Of a stretch of DNA of 64,000 nucleotides, positions 47,709 to 60,593 are shown piece after piece. The translations under genes and the position numbers were made by a program. The notes beneath the pieces were generated by a model. It saw only the letters and a list, made by a program, of their open reading frames with translations, was not told where the DNA came from and made no database searches. Every line of letters starts with the position of its first letter. Within the stretch, counting starts at the first letter, position 1. Origin of the DNA: Tardiphaga sp. vice304. GTDB taxonomy: Bacteria; Pseudomonadota; Alphaproteobacteria; Rhizobiales; Xanthobacteraceae. The DNA is taken from the NCBI RefSeq assembly GCF_007018905.1, contig NZ_CP041402.1, positions 124,001-188,000 on the forward strand, read 5' to 3'.

Positions 47709-48488
47709 ATGACCGAACCGACCACAGAACCCGTGGATCTCGAACTGCTCTCCGAGCCTCGCCTGGTCATTGAACCGGGTGCTGCCGCGCGCGTATCCGC
47801 AATCGCCGGTCCGGTGCTGCAGGGCATGGGCTACCGGCTGGTCCGCATCAAGATTTCCGGCGAACTCGGCTGCACCGTGCAGATCATGGCCGAGCGGCCG
47901 GACGGCACCATGCTGGTCGAGGATTGCGAGGCGATTTCGCACGCACTGTCGCCGGTGCTGGACGTGTCCGACCCGATCGAGCGCGCCTACCGCCTGGAAG
48001 TGTCGTCGCCCGGCATCGACCGGCCGCTGGTCCGCCGCACCGATTTCGAGCGCTACCAAGGCTATCTGGTCAAGATCGAGATGGCGGTACCGGTCGGCGG
48101 CCGCAAGCGGTTTCGCGGCCTGCTCGGCGCCATCGAGGGCGACGTCGTGCTGATCGATCGGGAAGGTGCCCGCGACGGCGAAGATCCCATTACCCGCTTG
48201 CCGCTGGACGACATTTCCAACGCCAATCTGGTGCTGACCGACGAGTTGATCGCCGAATCGATGCGCCGCGGCAAGCAGGCCGAGCGCGACATGAAGCAGG
48301 AGCTCGGCGTCCGGCCGGCGCCGCCGCCGCACGCCAAGCGCAGCGATCCCACCAAGAGCTTTGCGCCCAAGCCGAAGCTCAAGGCGGCCAAGAAGGCGGC
48401 TGCGAAGCCTGCCCCGAAGAATACCAAGGAACACCGCCTCGCCGCTGAAAGACAGCGTCTGGGCCTCGACCCCACCGAAGGAGACTGA
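47709..48488 (+). CDS. rimP: Ribosome maturation factor RimP
   Basis: A 259-residue 30S assembly factor. The N-terminal domain (about 20-100) has [42 protein letters not shown], and the SH3-like C-terminal domain follows, with [23 protein letters not shown] between them. After residue 185 comes a long Lys/Ala/Pro-rich tail ([17 protein letters not shown]), an addition common in this bacterial group. ATG 47709 is preferred to the in-frame TTG at 47697. nusA begins three bases after the stop. Confidence 0.95.
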   Translation: MTEPTTEPVDLELLSEPRLVIEPGAAARVSAIAGPVLQGMGYRLVRIKISGELGCTVQIMAERPDGTMLVEDCEAISHALSPVLDVSDPIERAYRLEVSSPGIDRPLVRRTDFERYQGYLVKIEMAVPVGGRKRFRGLLGAIEGDVVLIDREGARDGEDPITRLPLDDISNANLVLTDELIAESMRRGKQAERDMKQELGVRPAPPPHAKRSDPTKSFAPKPKLKAAKKAAAKPAPKNTKEHRLAAERQRLGLDPTEGD

Positions 48489-48491
48489 GAC

Positions 48492-50096
48492 ATGGCCGCT
48501 GTCAGCGCCAATAAACTCGAATTGCTTCAGATTGCGGATGCGGTTGCACGGGAGAAATCGATCGACCGCTCGATCGTGATCGAGGCGATGGAAGACGCGA
48601 TCGCGAAGGCGGCGCGGGCGCGCTACGGCTCCGAAACCGACGTGCACGCCGAGATCAATCCGAAGACCGGCCAGCTGCAGCTCACCCGCCACATGCTGGT
48701 GGTCGAGGACGTCGAGAATTCGTCCAACCAGATTTCGCTGTTCGATGCCGAACGCGCCAATCCGGGTGCGCAGATCGGCGACACCATTGCCGACACCCTG
48801 CCGCCGCTGGAATACGGCCGCATCGCCGCACAGTCCGCCAAGCAGGTGATCGTGCAGAAGGTGCGCGAAGCCGAGCGTGACCGCCAGTTCCAGGAATTCA
48901 AGGACCGCATCGGCGACATCGTCAACGGCATCGTCAAGCGCGTCGAATACGGCTCGGTGATCGTCGATCTCGGCCGCGGCGAAGCCATCGTGCGCCGCGA
49001 CGAGATGCTGCCGCGCGAAGTGTTCCGCAACGGCGACCGCGTCCGCGCCTACATCTTCGACGTTCGCCGCGAGACCCGCGGGCCGCAGATCTTCCTGTCG
49101 CGCACCCATCCGCAGTTCATGGTGAAATTGTTCGCGCAGGAAGTGCCGGAAATCTACGACGGCATCGTCGAGATCAAAGCGGTCGCCCGCGATCCCGGAT
49201 CGCGCGCGAAAATCGGCGTGATTTCGCGGGATTCCTCGGTGGATCCGGTCGGCGCCTGCGTCGGCATGCGCGGTTCGCGCGTGCAGGCCGTGGTCAACGA
49301 GCTGCAGGGCGAGAAGATCGACATCATCCCGTGGTCGCCGGATATCGCGACCTTCGTCGTCAATGCGCTGGCGCCGGCGGAAGTCTCGAAAGTCGTGATT
49401 GATGAAGATCGTGAGCGAATCGAGGTTGTCGTTCCCGATACGAATAACCAGCTATCCCTTGCGATCGGCCGTCGCGGCCAGAACGTGCGTCTGGCCTCGC
49501 AGCTGACCGGCTGGGATATCGACATCCTCACCGAGACGGAAGAATCCGAGCGCCGTCAGGCCGACTTCGAGAATTCCACCCGCGTGTTCATGGAAGCGCT
49601 GAACGTCGACGAAGTGGTCGGGCAGTTGCTGGCGACCGAAGGCTTCACGTCGGTTGAAGAACTGGCAATGGTCGACGGGCAGGAACTGGCTTCCATCGAA
49701 GGTTTTGACGACGAGACCGCCGCCGAGCTGCAAAGCCGGGCGCGGGAATATCTGGAACAGCTCGAATCGGAGCTGGAAAACAAACGTAAGGAACTAGGCG
49801 TGGAAGACGCATTGAAGACGGTGCCCGGCGTGACCCTCAAGATGATGGTCAAGTTCGGCGAAAACGAGATCAAGACCGTCGAAGACCTGGCCGGCTGCGC
49901 GACCGACGATCTGGTCGGCTGGACCGAACGCAAGGAAGGCTCCGAGCCGGTCAAACACCCTGGCGTGCTCGATGCCAGCGAAGTTTCGCGCGAGGACGCC
50001 GAGGCGCTGATCATGCAGGCACGCGTTATCGCCGGCTGGATCACCCAGGCCGACCTCGACAAGGGCGCCGAAGCCGACGCCTCCGAAGAAGCGTAA
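48492..50096 (+). CDS. nusA: Transcription termination/antitermination factor NusA
   Basis: A 534-residue RNA polymerase partner. The N-terminal domain (1-125) binds polymerase. The S1 domain is at about 130-200 ([31 protein letters not shown]), and KH1/KH2 at about 205-345 ([25 protein letters not shown] and [22 protein letters not shown]). Two C-terminal acidic repeats with helix-hairpin-helix character (about 365-515) begin [20 protein letters not shown]. It follows rimP by three bases. Confidence 0.97.
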   Translation: MAAVSANKLELLQIADAVAREKSIDRSIVIEAMEDAIAKAARARYGSETDVHAEINPKTGQLQLTRHMLVVEDVENSSNQISLFDAERANPGAQIGDTIADTLPPLEYGRIAAQSAKQVIVQKVREAERDRQFQEFKDRIGDIVNGIVKRVEYGSVIVDLGRGEAIVRRDEMLPREVFRNGDRVRAYIFDVRRETRGPQIFLSRTHPQFMVKLFAQEVPEIYDGIVEIKAVARDPGSRAKIGVISRDSSVDPVGACVGMRGSRVQAVVNELQGEKIDIIPWSPDIATFVVNALAPAEVSKVVIDEDRERIEVVVPDTNNQLSLAIGRRGQNVRLASQLTGWDIDILTETEESERRQADFENSTRVFMEALNVDEVVGQLLATEGFTSVEELAMVDGQELASIEGFDDETAAELQSRAREYLEQLESELENKRKELGVEDALKTVPGVTLKMMVKFGENEIKTVEDLAGCATDDLVGWTERKEGSEPVKHPGVLDASEVSREDAEALIMQARVIAGWITQADLDKGAEADASEEA

Positions 50097-50112
50097 GGAA
50101 CGTGTCACGCGC

Positions 50113-50895
50113 ATGCTCGCCATTGCTGACCAAGCAGATCTCGACAAGGGACCCCGGAGCACCAAATCCGGGACCGAGCGGATGTGCGCGGTCACGCGGG
50201 CTGTGCGCCCGATCGATGAACTGATCCGCTTTGTCGTCGCGCCCACGGGCGAGGCAATCCCCGATCTGAAGCGCAAGCTTCCCGGCCGCGGCCTGTGGGT
50301 CACGGCCAACCGCAAGACCGTGGCGGAGGCCGTCAGGCGCAATGTTTTCGCCAGGGGCTTCAAGAAAACCATCAAGGCATCGCCGACGCTGGCCGACGAC
50401 ACCGACAAATTGATGGTGCGAGGCTGCATCGAAGCCCTGGCGATGACCGCCAAGGCCGGCGCCGTGGTGTCCGGCTTCACCAAGGTCGAGGATGTGCTGA
50501 AGCGCCAGAATGCGATGGCCCTGCTGCACGCTTCCGACGGCGCGGCCGACGGAATCCGCAAACTGGACGGCATTGCCCGCCAGAATGCCGAATTCGGCGA
50601 CAATCCGCAGCTTTTGCCGATTATTACGGTTTTGAGCTGCGATGAATTGGATTTGGCATTAGGCCGGTCAAATGTGATACATGCTGCCGTGCTTACAGGC
50701 CCGGCGGGCAAAACGTTCCTGTCACGCAGCCAGACCCTGGTCCGATACCGGATGGCTGACGACGACGACAACGCCAGCGCCAAAGTTTCGCCGAAACAGG
50801 ATCTGGCTTCGACGCCACAGGATGTGCCGGCAACGGCAGTGAACAAGAATTCGCTTGAAGAGACGGTGCGGACGCGCACCACGCAACAGGATTAG
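50113..50895 (+). CDS. YlxR (DUF448) RNA-binding protein fused to an L7Ae-like domain
   Basis: A 260-residue protein. The YlxR part (about 15-95) has ERMCAVTRAVRPIDELIRFVVAPTG and KLPGRGLWVTANRKTVAEAV. The second domain (about 100-195), with KAGAVVSGFTKVEDVLKR and ALLHASDGAADGIRKLDG, resembles ribosomal L7Ae/YlxQ. The last 60 residues are polar and disordered. In Firmicutes these are two genes (ylxR, ylxQ) between nusA and infB, and here they are one. It likely binds structured RNA during ribosome or RNase P maturation. It sits between nusA and infB with short spacings. Confidence 0.88.
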   Translation: MLAIADQADLDKGPRSTKSGTERMCAVTRAVRPIDELIRFVVAPTGEAIPDLKRKLPGRGLWVTANRKTVAEAVRRNVFARGFKKTIKASPTLADDTDKLMVRGCIEALAMTAKAGAVVSGFTKVEDVLKRQNAMALLHASDGAADGIRKLDGIARQNAEFGDNPQLLPIITVLSCDELDLALGRSNVIHAAVLTGPAGKTFLSRSQTLVRYRMADDDDNASAKVSPKQDLASTPQDVPATAVNKNSLEETVRTRTTQQD

Positions 50896-50904
50896 GACTG
50901 CTGA

Positions 50905-53772
<2,868 letters not shown>

Positions 53773-53824
53773 GTCCAGATATCGTTGTAAGTCCAAGTCT
53801 TGCAGCGCGTTCTGTCTGCCTGAT

Positions 53825-53870
53825 GGCGTGAGCCGGCGTTTTCAGCCGCCTCACGCCGAAGGCCTTTTTT
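53825..53870 (+). terminator. Intrinsic-terminator-like hairpin between infB and rbfA
   Basis: GGCGTGAG (53825-53832) pairs with CTCACGCC (53850-53857), with an inner GGC/GCC pairing across the loop. Six T residues follow at 53865-53870 after an interposed GAAGGCC. It lies in the 167-bp gap inside the operon and could partly end the rimP-infB message or separate rbfA-truB expression. Confidence 0.6.
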
Positions 53871-53939
53871 GGAACCATCATGGCGGGAGCGCAGTCTGTT
53901 TCTGCGCGTCCTGATCCGTGATCCATCGGGAAATCAACG

Positions 53940-54356
53940 ATGCCCAAGCATCACCAAAAAGGTTCGTCCGCATCAGGCGCGCAGCGCCAGCTCCGCGTCG
54001 GCGAAATCATGCGGCACGCGATCGCCGACATTCTTTCGCAAGGCGGCGTGCACGATCCGGTGCTCGAGACCAACCTCATCACGGTGCCGGAAGTGAAGAT
54101 GTCGCCGGACCTGAAACTGGCGACCGTCTATGTGATGCCGCTCGGCGGCAAGAACACCGAGCTGGTGCTGAAGGCGCTCGCCGCCAACAAGGGCTTCCTG
54201 CGCACCGAGGCGGCGCGCCGCGTTAATCTGAAATTCGCACCTGATCTTCGCTTCCGCATCGATGAGCGATTCGACGAAGCGGAACGTATCGAGAAGCTAC
54301 TGAGAACACCCGCGGTACAGCGCGACCTGCAACAAGATTCGGACGAAAAAGAATGA
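53940..54356 (+). CDS. rbfA: Ribosome-binding factor A
   Basis: A 138-residue 30S maturation and cold-adaptation factor with a KH-like fold. It has [52 protein letters not shown] (about 18-70) and the conserved end [23 protein letters not shown]. The stop overlaps the truB start by four bases (ATGA). A hairpin with a T-run separates it from infB. Confidence 0.96.
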   Translation: MPKHHQKGSSASGAQRQLRVGEIMRHAIADILSQGGVHDPVLETNLITVPEVKMSPDLKLATVYVMPLGGKNTELVLKALAANKGFLRTEAARRVNLKFAPDLRFRIDERFDEAERIEKLLRTPAVQRDLQQDSDEKE

Positions 54357-55513
54357 CCGACACCTCCGCCAACCGCGCGATCGATTCGCGAATCGATGAA
54401 TCGAACGCCGCGGATGAAAAAAAATTTGCACCGATCGCGCCCAATGAAGCTGGCGATGAATTGCCGACCACCCATGTCGGCGGCGCGGAGTTTGCGCCGG
54501 CGCAGCATCCGCGCGGCAACAACGATCCGCGCGGCAAGCAGTCGCGCCAGCAGGGCCAAGTGCGGCGCGACAAGCGCGACGTCCACGGCTGGGTGGTGCT
54601 CGACAAGCCGATCGGCATGACCTCGACGCATGCCGTCGCCGTGGTGAAGCGGCTGTTCCAGGCCAAGCGCGCCGGCCACGCCGGTACGCTGGACCCCTTG
54701 GCCTCCGGCGGCCTGCCGATCGCGATGGGCGAGGCCACCAAGACGGTTCCCTTCGTGATGGACGGCCGCAAGCGCTACCGCTTCACCGTCACCTGGGGTG
54801 AGGAGCGCGATACCGACGACACCGAGGGCAAGGTGACGTTCACCAGCGAGGCCCGGCCTACGCCTGAGCAGATCCGTGCCCTGCTGCCGCAGTTCATCGG
54901 CAATATCGAGCAGACTCCGCCGCAATATTCCGCGATCAAGATCGCCGGCGAGCGCGCCTATGACCTGGCGCGCGACGGCGAGGTCGTGCCGCTGGTTCCC
55001 CGGCCCGTCGTGATTCACGATTTTGTGCTGGTCGAACAACAGGATGGCGGTCATTCGGTGTTCGAGGCCGAATGCGGCAAGGGTACCTACGTCCGGGCGC
55101 TGGCCCGCGACATGGGCCGTCTGCTCGGTTGCTACGGCCATATCAGTGCGCTGCGCCGCACGCTGGTCGGCCCATTTGCCGAAGCCGACATGATTCCGCT
55201 GGAACAGTTGGAGGCTTTGTGCGATAGAGCCGCGTCTGGTGAGGGCAACCTCGCCGACGCGTTACTGCCCGTTGAGACCGCGCTGGACGACATCCCGGCA
55301 CTGGCCGTCACACGGGCGGATGCGGCAAGGCTCCACCGGGGCCAGGCCGTTTTGTTGCGCGGACGGGATGCGCCCGATAGTAGCGGCACAGTTTATGTCA
55401 CGGTGGCAGGCCGACTTCTGGCCCTCGCCGAGATTGCCAATGGCGAACTCATCCCCAAGCGCGTGTTCAACCTGACCGGACTCACCAGTTCGGCACGCAA
55501 AGAAAGTAACTGA
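54353..55513 (+). CDS. truB: tRNA pseudouridine-55 synthase
   Basis: A 386-residue enzyme that makes the pseudouridine in the tRNA T-loop. A polar N-terminal extension of about 75 residues precedes the catalytic domain, which starts [23 protein letters not shown]. The nucleophile Asp is in [23 protein letters not shown] (near residue 122). [19 protein letters not shown] and [15 protein letters not shown] follow, then a C-terminal PUA-like part. It starts within the rbfA stop and ends two bases before rpsO. Confidence 0.96.
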   Translation: MTDTSANRAIDSRIDESNAADEKKFAPIAPNEAGDELPTTHVGGAEFAPAQHPRGNNDPRGKQSRQQGQVRRDKRDVHGWVVLDKPIGMTSTHAVAVVKRLFQAKRAGHAGTLDPLASGGLPIAMGEATKTVPFVMDGRKRYRFTVTWGEERDTDDTEGKVTFTSEARPTPEQIRALLPQFIGNIEQTPPQYSAIKIAGERAYDLARDGEVVPLVPRPVVIHDFVLVEQQDGGHSVFEAECGKGTYVRALARDMGRLLGCYGHISALRRTLVGPFAEADMIPLEQLEALCDRAASGEGNLADALLPVETALDDIPALAVTRADAARLHRGQAVLLRGRDAPDSSGTVYVTVAGRLLALAEIANGELIPKRVFNLTGLTSSARKESN

Positions 55514-55515
55514 CG

Positions 55516-55785
55516 ATGTCGATTACCGCAGAACGCAAAGCGGAAGTCATCAAGACCAACGCCAACAAGGCCACCGATACCGGCTCGCCGGAGGTTCAGA
55601 TCGCGATCCTCACCGAGCGGATCACCAACCTGACCGCGCACTTCAAGACCCACGTCAAGGACAACCACTCCCGCCGTGGCCTGCTGAAGCTCGTCTCGAC
55701 GCGTCGTTCGCTGCTTGATTACATCAAGCGCAAGGACGAGCCGCGCTACAAGGCGATGCTCGAAAAGCACAACATCCGTCGCTAA
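55516..55785 (+). CDS. rpsO: 30S ribosomal protein S15
   Basis: An 89-residue protein of standard length. Diagnostic motifs are [51 protein letters not shown]. It binds the central domain of 16S rRNA early in assembly. A strong intrinsic terminator follows at 55792-55819, so most transcripts probably end here. Confidence 0.98.
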   Translation: MSITAERKAEVIKTNANKATDTGSPEVQIAILTERITNLTAHFKTHVKDNHSRRGLLKLVSTRRSLLDYIKRKDEPRYKAMLEKHNIRR

Positions 55786-56121
55786 CAAATCACGCGCGCA
55801 TATTCCTGCGCGCGTTTTTGTATTCACGTAGTGCGGGCCACCACGGGCCGCACGATAACGTCCAGCAGCACTCCGGCGGCTGGACGATGACGGGCAAGGT
55901 GCCCGTCGCGCGGCAAGGTCCATCGGGACCCCCGCGACCATCGGAAGGATGGACGCCATTCAGAATGCTCGAGCCAGGATTCTGGAAGACTCGGCAGGAT
56001 CGCCGGACGCTGGTTTCGCGGATATCGCGAACAGCCTCTTGCCGTCTTGCACGGGACTTTCAGGTTCTGGCTTTCGTGTTTTCAGCGCCATGCTTTCGTG
56101 AACCCATGAAAGAAAACGTCC
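55786..56121 (+). other. 336-bp gap: rpsO terminator and structured pnp leader
   Basis: After the rpsO terminator come three consecutive hairpin candidates. Arms GTGCGG / CCGCAC lie within 55831-55853 (imperfect). GTCCAGC / GCTGGAC lie at 55860-55866 and 55879-55885 (perfect 7 bp). GACGGGCA / TGCCCGTC lie at 55889-55896 and 55900-55907 (perfect 8 bp, three-base loop). In E. coli the pnp leader folds into a hairpin cut by RNase III and then destabilised by PNPase itself, so autoregulation here is plausible. The remaining 210 bases before the pnp ATG hold no recognised gene. Confidence 0.5.
55792..55819 (+). terminator. Intrinsic terminator after rpsO
   Basis: The perfect 9-bp stem ACGCGCGCA / TGCGCGCGT with a six-base loop TATTCC is followed by a run of T. 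It begins seven bases after the rpsO stop. Confidence 0.85.
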
Positions 56122-58269
56122 ATGTTTAATATTCATACCGTCGAAATCGATTGGGGCGGTCGTCCGCTCAAGCTCGAAACCGGCAAGGTCGCCCGTCAAG
56201 CCGACGGCGCCGTCATCGCCACCTATGGCGAGACCGTCGTCATCGCCACCGTGGTCGCCGCCAAGACCGCCAAGGATGGCATCGACTTCCTGCCCTTGAC
56301 CGTCGACTACATCGAGAAGACCTACGCCGCCGGCCGCATCCCGGGTGGCTACTTCAAGCGCGAAGGCCGTCCGACCGAGAAGGAGACCCTGGTCTCCCGC
56401 CTGATCGACCGTCCGATCCGCCCGCTGTTCGTCGACGGCTGGCGCAACGAGACCCAGGTCGTCGTCACCGTGCTGTCGCACGACATGGAAAACGATCCGG
56501 ACATCCTGGCGCTGATCGCCACCTCGGCTGCCCTGACGATTTCCGGCGCCCCGTTCCAGGGCCCGATCGGTGCGGCCCGCGTCGGCTTCATCAACGATGA
56601 ATTCGTGCTCAACCCGACGCTCGACGAAATGGCCGACACCCAGCTCGACCTGGTCGTCGCCGGCACCCAGGACGCCGTCCTGATGGTCGAATCGGAAGCC
56701 AAGGAACTCAACGAAGACGTCATGCTCGGCGCCGTGATGTTCGGTCACCGCCACTTCCAGCCGGTTATCAAGGCGATCATCGAGCTCGCCGAGAAGGCCG
56801 CCAAGGAGCCGCGCGAAGTCGTCACCATCGACGACAGCGCGCTCGAAAAGGAAATGCTCGGCATGGTCGAGACCGAGCTGCGCTCGGCCTACTCGCTGCC
56901 GATCAAGCAGGAGCGTTACGCTGCCGTCGGCGCCGTCAAGAAGAAGGCGATGGCGCACTACTTCCCGGAAGGCGAAGAGCCCAAATACGACAAGCTGCGC
57001 ATTGCCGGCGTGTTCAAGGAACTGGAATCGAAGATCGTTCGCTGGAACATCCTCGACACCAAGAAGCGCATCGACGGCCGCGACCTGACCACGGTCCGTC
57101 CGATCGTCTGCGAAGTCGGCGTGCTGCCGCGTGCGCACGGTTCGGCGCTGTTCACCCGCGGTGAAACGCAGGCTCTCGTCGTCACCACCCTCGGCACCGG
57201 CGAAGACGAGCAGTACATCGACTCGCTGTCGGGCACGTACAAAGAGACGTTCCTGCTGCACTACAACTTTCCTCCCTACTCGGTCGGCGAAACCGGCCGC
57301 ATGGGCGGCACCAAGCGTCGCGAAATCGGCCACGGCAAGCTTGCCTGGCGCGCGGTGCATCCGGTGCTGCCGGGTCATCACGAATTCCCCTACACCATCC
57401 GCGTGGTGTCGGAGATCACCGAGTCGAACGGCTCGTCCTCGATGGCTTCGGTCTGCGGCGCGTCTCTCGCGCTGATGGATGCGGGCGTCCCCCTGAAGCG
57501 GCCGACCGCGGGTATCGCGATGGGCCTCATTCTCGAGGGCGAGCGCTTTGCGGTCCTGTCGGACATCCTGGGTGATGAAGATCATCTCGGCGACATGGAC
57601 TTCAAGGTCGCCGGCACCGACGCCGGCATCACCTCGCTGCAGATGGACATCAAGATCGCCGGCATCACCGAAGAGATCATGAAGGTCGCGCTCGGCCAGG
57701 CCAAGGAAGGCCGCATTCACATTCTCGGTGAGATGTCGAAGGCGCTCAACAATGCCCGTGCCGAGCTCGGCGAATACGCGCCGCGCATCGAGACGTTCAA
57801 GATCCCGACCGACAAGATCCGTGAAGTGATCGGCACCGGCGGCAAGGTGATCCGCGAGATCGTGGAAAAGACCGGCGCCAAGGTGAACATCGACGATGAC
57901 GGCACCGTCAAGGTGGCGTCCTCCGATGGCGAGTCGATCAAGGCCGCGATCAAGTGGATCAAGTCGATCGCAAGCGACCCGGAACTCAACGCGATCTATG
58001 ACGGCACCGTCGTCAAGGTCATGGAGTTCGGTGCGTTCGTGAACTTCTTCGGCGCCAAGGACGGCCTGGTTCACATCAGCCAGCTCGCGTCCGGCCGCGT
58101 GCAGAAGACCTCCGACGTCGTCAAGGAAGGCGACAAGGTCAAGGTCAAGCTGCTCGGCTTCGACGATCGCGGCAAGACCCGCCTGTCGATGAAGGTCGTC
58201 GACCAGACCACCGGCGAAGACCTCGAAGCCAAGCAGAAGGCCGAAGAAGGCACCGCTGCGGCAGAGTAA
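56122..58269 (+). CDS. pnp: Polyribonucleotide nucleotidyltransferase (PNPase)
   Basis: A 715-residue phosphorolytic 3'-5' exoribonuclease and degradosome component. Two RNase PH domains (about 10-210 and 310-540) flank a helical domain. The second carries the phosphate site in [23 protein letters not shown] and the metal-binding [22 protein letters not shown] domain (about 555-615, [22 protein letters not shown]) and an S1 domain (about 622-690, [28 protein letters not shown]) end the protein. A leader with three hairpins precedes it. Confidence 0.98.
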   Translation: MFNIHTVEIDWGGRPLKLETGKVARQADGAVIATYGETVVIATVVAAKTAKDGIDFLPLTVDYIEKTYAAGRIPGGYFKREGRPTEKETLVSRLIDRPIRPLFVDGWRNETQVVVTVLSHDMENDPDILALIATSAALTISGAPFQGPIGAARVGFINDEFVLNPTLDEMADTQLDLVVAGTQDAVLMVESEAKELNEDVMLGAVMFGHRHFQPVIKAIIELAEKAAKEPREVVTIDDSALEKEMLGMVETELRSAYSLPIKQERYAAVGAVKKKAMAHYFPEGEEPKYDKLRIAGVFKELESKIVRWNILDTKKRIDGRDLTTVRPIVCEVGVLPRAHGSALFTRGETQALVVTTLGTGEDEQYIDSLSGTYKETFLLHYNFPPYSVGETGRMGGTKRREIGHGKLAWRAVHPVLPGHHEFPYTIRVVSEITESNGSSSMASVCGASLALMDAGVPLKRPTAGIAMGLILEGERFAVLSDILGDEDHLGDMDFKVAGTDAGITSLQMDIKIAGITEEIMKVALGQAKEGRIHILGEMSKALNNARAELGEYAPRIETFKIPTDKIREVIGTGGKVIREIVEKTGAKVNIDDDGTVKVASSDGESIKAAIKWIKSIASDPELNAIYDGTVVKVMEFGAFVNFFGAKDGLVHISQLASGRVQKTSDVVKEGDKVKVKLLGFDDRGKTRLSMKVVDQTTGEDLEAKQKAEEGTAAAE

Positions 58270-58291
58270 ATTTCGCAATTCGCGAATGCGG

Positions 58292-58320
58292 AAAGGGCGG
58301 CCGAAAGGCCGCCCTTTTTG
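58292..58320 (+). terminator. Intrinsic terminator after pnp
   Basis: AAAGGGCGGCC and GGCCGCCCTTT form an 11-bp perfect stem with a stable GAAA tetraloop, followed by TTTTTG. It is 22 bases after the pnp stop. Confidence 0.9.
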
Positions 58321-58557
58321 TTTGAGAATGTTTTGCGACGGCCGAGCGATATCCCTCACCCCGAGCGAAGCGAAGCTTCGCGCGGCGGGGAGGGAAAGGA
58401 AACCAGCGGTCCCGCAGCGCGATCGCGCCGCTGCGTCACAATGCCTTTCGCGAAACCAGCCGCCACGGCGTTGCGTAGTTGTTCGCACTATTGCCACTCA
58501 GTCCGGCTAGCATCGTCGCGTTTGGCCGATTCGACTTAATCACCACGGAGAATTCCG

Positions 58558-59292
58558 ATGACCATGATGTCCCGCCGCCATCTGATGCTGGCCGCCGCCG
58601 GCGCCGCCGCCATTGCCGCAGCGCCGCGCTTTGCCTTCGCCCAGGCCGCAGCGCCCGCCGCTGCAACCCCTTTCGTGCTGCCGCCGCTGACCTATCCGGT
58701 CGCCGCCCTGGAACCGCATATCGATGCGAAGACCATGGAGATCCATCACGACAAGCACCACGCCGCCTACGTCGCGAATATGAACGCGTTTGCCAAGGAC
58801 GCGCCGCAGATCGCATCAACGCCCATCGTCGATGTGCTCGGCAAGCTCGGCGACGTGCCGGAAGCGATCCGCACCGGCGTCCGCAACAATCTTGGCGGCC
58901 ACGCCAACCACACCATGTTCTGGCAGATCATGGGACCGAACGGCGGCAAGCCGGAAGGTGAAGTGCTCGCCGCGATCGAACGCGACCTCGGCGGCATGGA
59001 GAAATTCCAGACCGACTTCAACGCCGCCGGCGGCCGCCAGTTCGGTTCGGGCTGGGTGTTCGTGACCGTCGACAAGGCCGGCAAGCTCGCGATCGAGAAC
59101 CGTCCCAACCAGGACAATCCGGCGATGGACGGCAAGCGCGCCTTGATGGGCAACGACGTCTGGGAGCACGCTTATTACCTGAACTACCAGAACCGCCGCG
59201 CCGACTATCTCAAGGCGTGGTGGAACACGGTGAACTGGAAGGTGATCGGCGATCGCTATGCGATGGCCAAGGCCGGCACGCTGGGCGTCTGA
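58558..59292 (+). CDS. Exported Fe/Mn superoxide dismutase
   Basis: A 244-residue superoxide dismutase of the Fe/Mn family. The N-terminus MTMMSRRHLMLAAAGAAAIAAAPRFAFAQA is a twin-arginine-type signal with an Ala-x-Ala cleavage site near residue 29. The four metal ligands are in EIHHDKHHAAYV (His near 60), NHTMFWQIMGPNGG (His near 118) and NDVWEHAYYLNYQNRR (Asp and His near 200-205). Most bacterial Fe/Mn dismutases are cytoplasmic. Export suggests protection of the periplasm, and twin-arginine export would carry the metal in place. Metal preference cannot be told. It stands alone with its own promoter region. Confidence 0.92.
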   Translation: MTMMSRRHLMLAAAGAAAIAAAPRFAFAQAAAPAAATPFVLPPLTYPVAALEPHIDAKTMEIHHDKHHAAYVANMNAFAKDAPQIASTPIVDVLGKLGDVPEAIRTGVRNNLGGHANHTMFWQIMGPNGGKPEGEVLAAIERDLGGMEKFQTDFNAAGGRQFGSGWVFVTVDKAGKLAIENRPNQDNPAMDGKRALMGNDVWEHAYYLNYQNRRADYLKAWWNTVNWKVIGDRYAMAKAGTLGV

Positions 59293-59312
59293 CGTCGCAA
59301 CAACTTAAGGAC

Positions 59313-59345
59313 CTGCAGCTCCTTGCCGAACGGGAGGAGCTGCAG
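59313..59345. terminator. Long perfect hairpin between convergent genes
   Basis: CTGCAGCTCCT and AGGAGCTGCAG form an 11-bp perfect stem with an 11-base loop, placed midway between the ends of the dismutase and dehydrogenase genes. No T-run follows on either strand, so any termination would depend on Rho or on the stem stabilising both transcript ends. Confidence 0.5.
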
Positions 59346-59366
59346 CGTCGCTGCGTCAACTGAAAG

Positions 59367-60368
59367 CTACAACATCGCCGGAAACACCCGGTCCCGTGGC
59401 TTGTGGCCGTCGAGGAACGCGCGGATGTTGATGATGACCTTCTCGCCCATCTCGACGCGGCCCTCGATCGTGGCCGATCCCATATGCGGCAGCAGCACGA
59501 CCTTGCCGGCTTTCGCCAGCCGCAGCAGCTTCGGATTGACCGCGGGCTCGTGCTCGAACACGTCGAGGCCGGCGCCTGCAATGTCGCCCGACTCGATCAG
59601 CTTGGTCAGCGTCTCCTCGTCGATTACCTCGCCGCGCGCAGTGTTGACGATATAGGCGTCCTTGCGCACTAGCTTGAGGCGTCGCGCCGACAGCAGATGG
59701 AAGGTGGCCGGCGTGTGCGGGCAGTTCACCGAGATGATGTCCATTCGCGCCAGCATCTGGTCGAGCGAATCCCAGTAGGTCGCGCCGAGCTCGTCGGCGA
59801 TCACCGGGGCCACCGGCTTGCGGTTGTGGTAGTGGATCTGCAGCCCGAAGGCGCGGGCGCGGCGCGCCACCGCCTGGCCGATCCGGCCCATGCCGATGAT
59901 CCCCAGCCGCTTGCCGCCGAGCCTGCGGCCGAGCATCCAGGTCGGCGACCAGCCCGGCCAGTCCTTGCCTTCGGTGAGGATCGAGGCGCCCTCGATCAGG
60001 CGCCGCGGCACCGCGAGGATCAGGCCCATCGTCATGTCCGCGGTGTCTTCGGTCAGCACCTTCGGCGTATTGGTGACGATGATGCCGCGCGCCTGCGCCG
60101 CGATGACGTCGATATTATCGACGCCATTGCCGAAATTGGCGATCAGCTTGACCTTGAGGTCGGGCTGTTCGAGCAGTTCCTTGGTGATCTCGTCGGTGAC
60201 GGTCGGGACCAGCACGTCGGCAGTTCGCATCGCGTCGAGCAATTGCGCTTCCGTCAGCGGCGTGTCGTCGAGATTGATGCGGGCGTCGAACAGTTCGCGC
60301 ATCCGCGTCTCGATGCTGTCCGGCAGCTTGCGGGTGACCACGACCAGGGGTTTTTTCTTGACCGACAT
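59367..60368 (-). CDS. D-2-hydroxyacid dehydrogenase (glyoxylate/hydroxypyruvate reductase type)
   Basis: A 333-residue NAD(P)-dependent dehydrogenase. The cofactor fold is GKRLGIIGMGRIGQAVARRARAFG (about 155-178). The catalytic Arg is in VNTARGEVIDE (near 240), the Glu in DVFEHEPAVNP and the His in VVLLPHMGSATIEGR (near 290). It reduces glyoxylate or hydroxypyruvate, as in photorespiratory or serine-cycle metabolism. The coenzyme preference is not fixed by what can be seen. ATG 60368 (MSVKKKPLVVVTRKL) is preferred over 60410. It is convergent with the dismutase gene. Confidence 0.92.
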   Translation of the reverse strand: MSVKKKPLVVVTRKLPDSIETRMRELFDARINLDDTPLTEAQLLDAMRTADVLVPTVTDEITKELLEQPDLKVKLIANFGNGVDNIDVIAAQARGIIVTNTPKVLTEDTADMTMGLILAVPRRLIEGASILTEGKDWPGWSPTWMLGRRLGGKRLGIIGMGRIGQAVARRARAFGLQIHYHNRKPVAPVIADELGATYWDSLDQMLARMDIISVNCPHTPATFHLLSARRLKLVRKDAYIVNTARGEVIDEETLTKLIESGDIAGAGLDVFEHEPAVNPKLLRLAKAGKVVLLPHMGSATIEGRVEMGEKVIINIRAFLDGHKPRDRVFPAML

Positions 60369-60593
60369 GTGCTGCTCACTCGCGCTTTGGCCCGGCTGTT
60401 CAGTCCGCATTAACCCGGTTGATCGAAACTGCCGAGACCGCGCGATCTCACCGTTTCCTCCGGGTTCCCCGGACGCCTTCTGGCGTCCCGGGCTTCATCT
60501 TGGGCGTTCGACCTCTCTAGCAGAAGGCCGAGCCAAAACAAGAACCCAGGACAATGACGAGGCGACGCGGATAGAATCGGTTGAGGTTGGCGA

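Noticed and set aside
55960..58497. Long open frame on the minus strand across pnp
   Set aside because: It lies exactly opposite pnp, has no recognisable motif and is rich in the His/Arg/Asp/Gly mix produced by reading GC-rich genes backwards.
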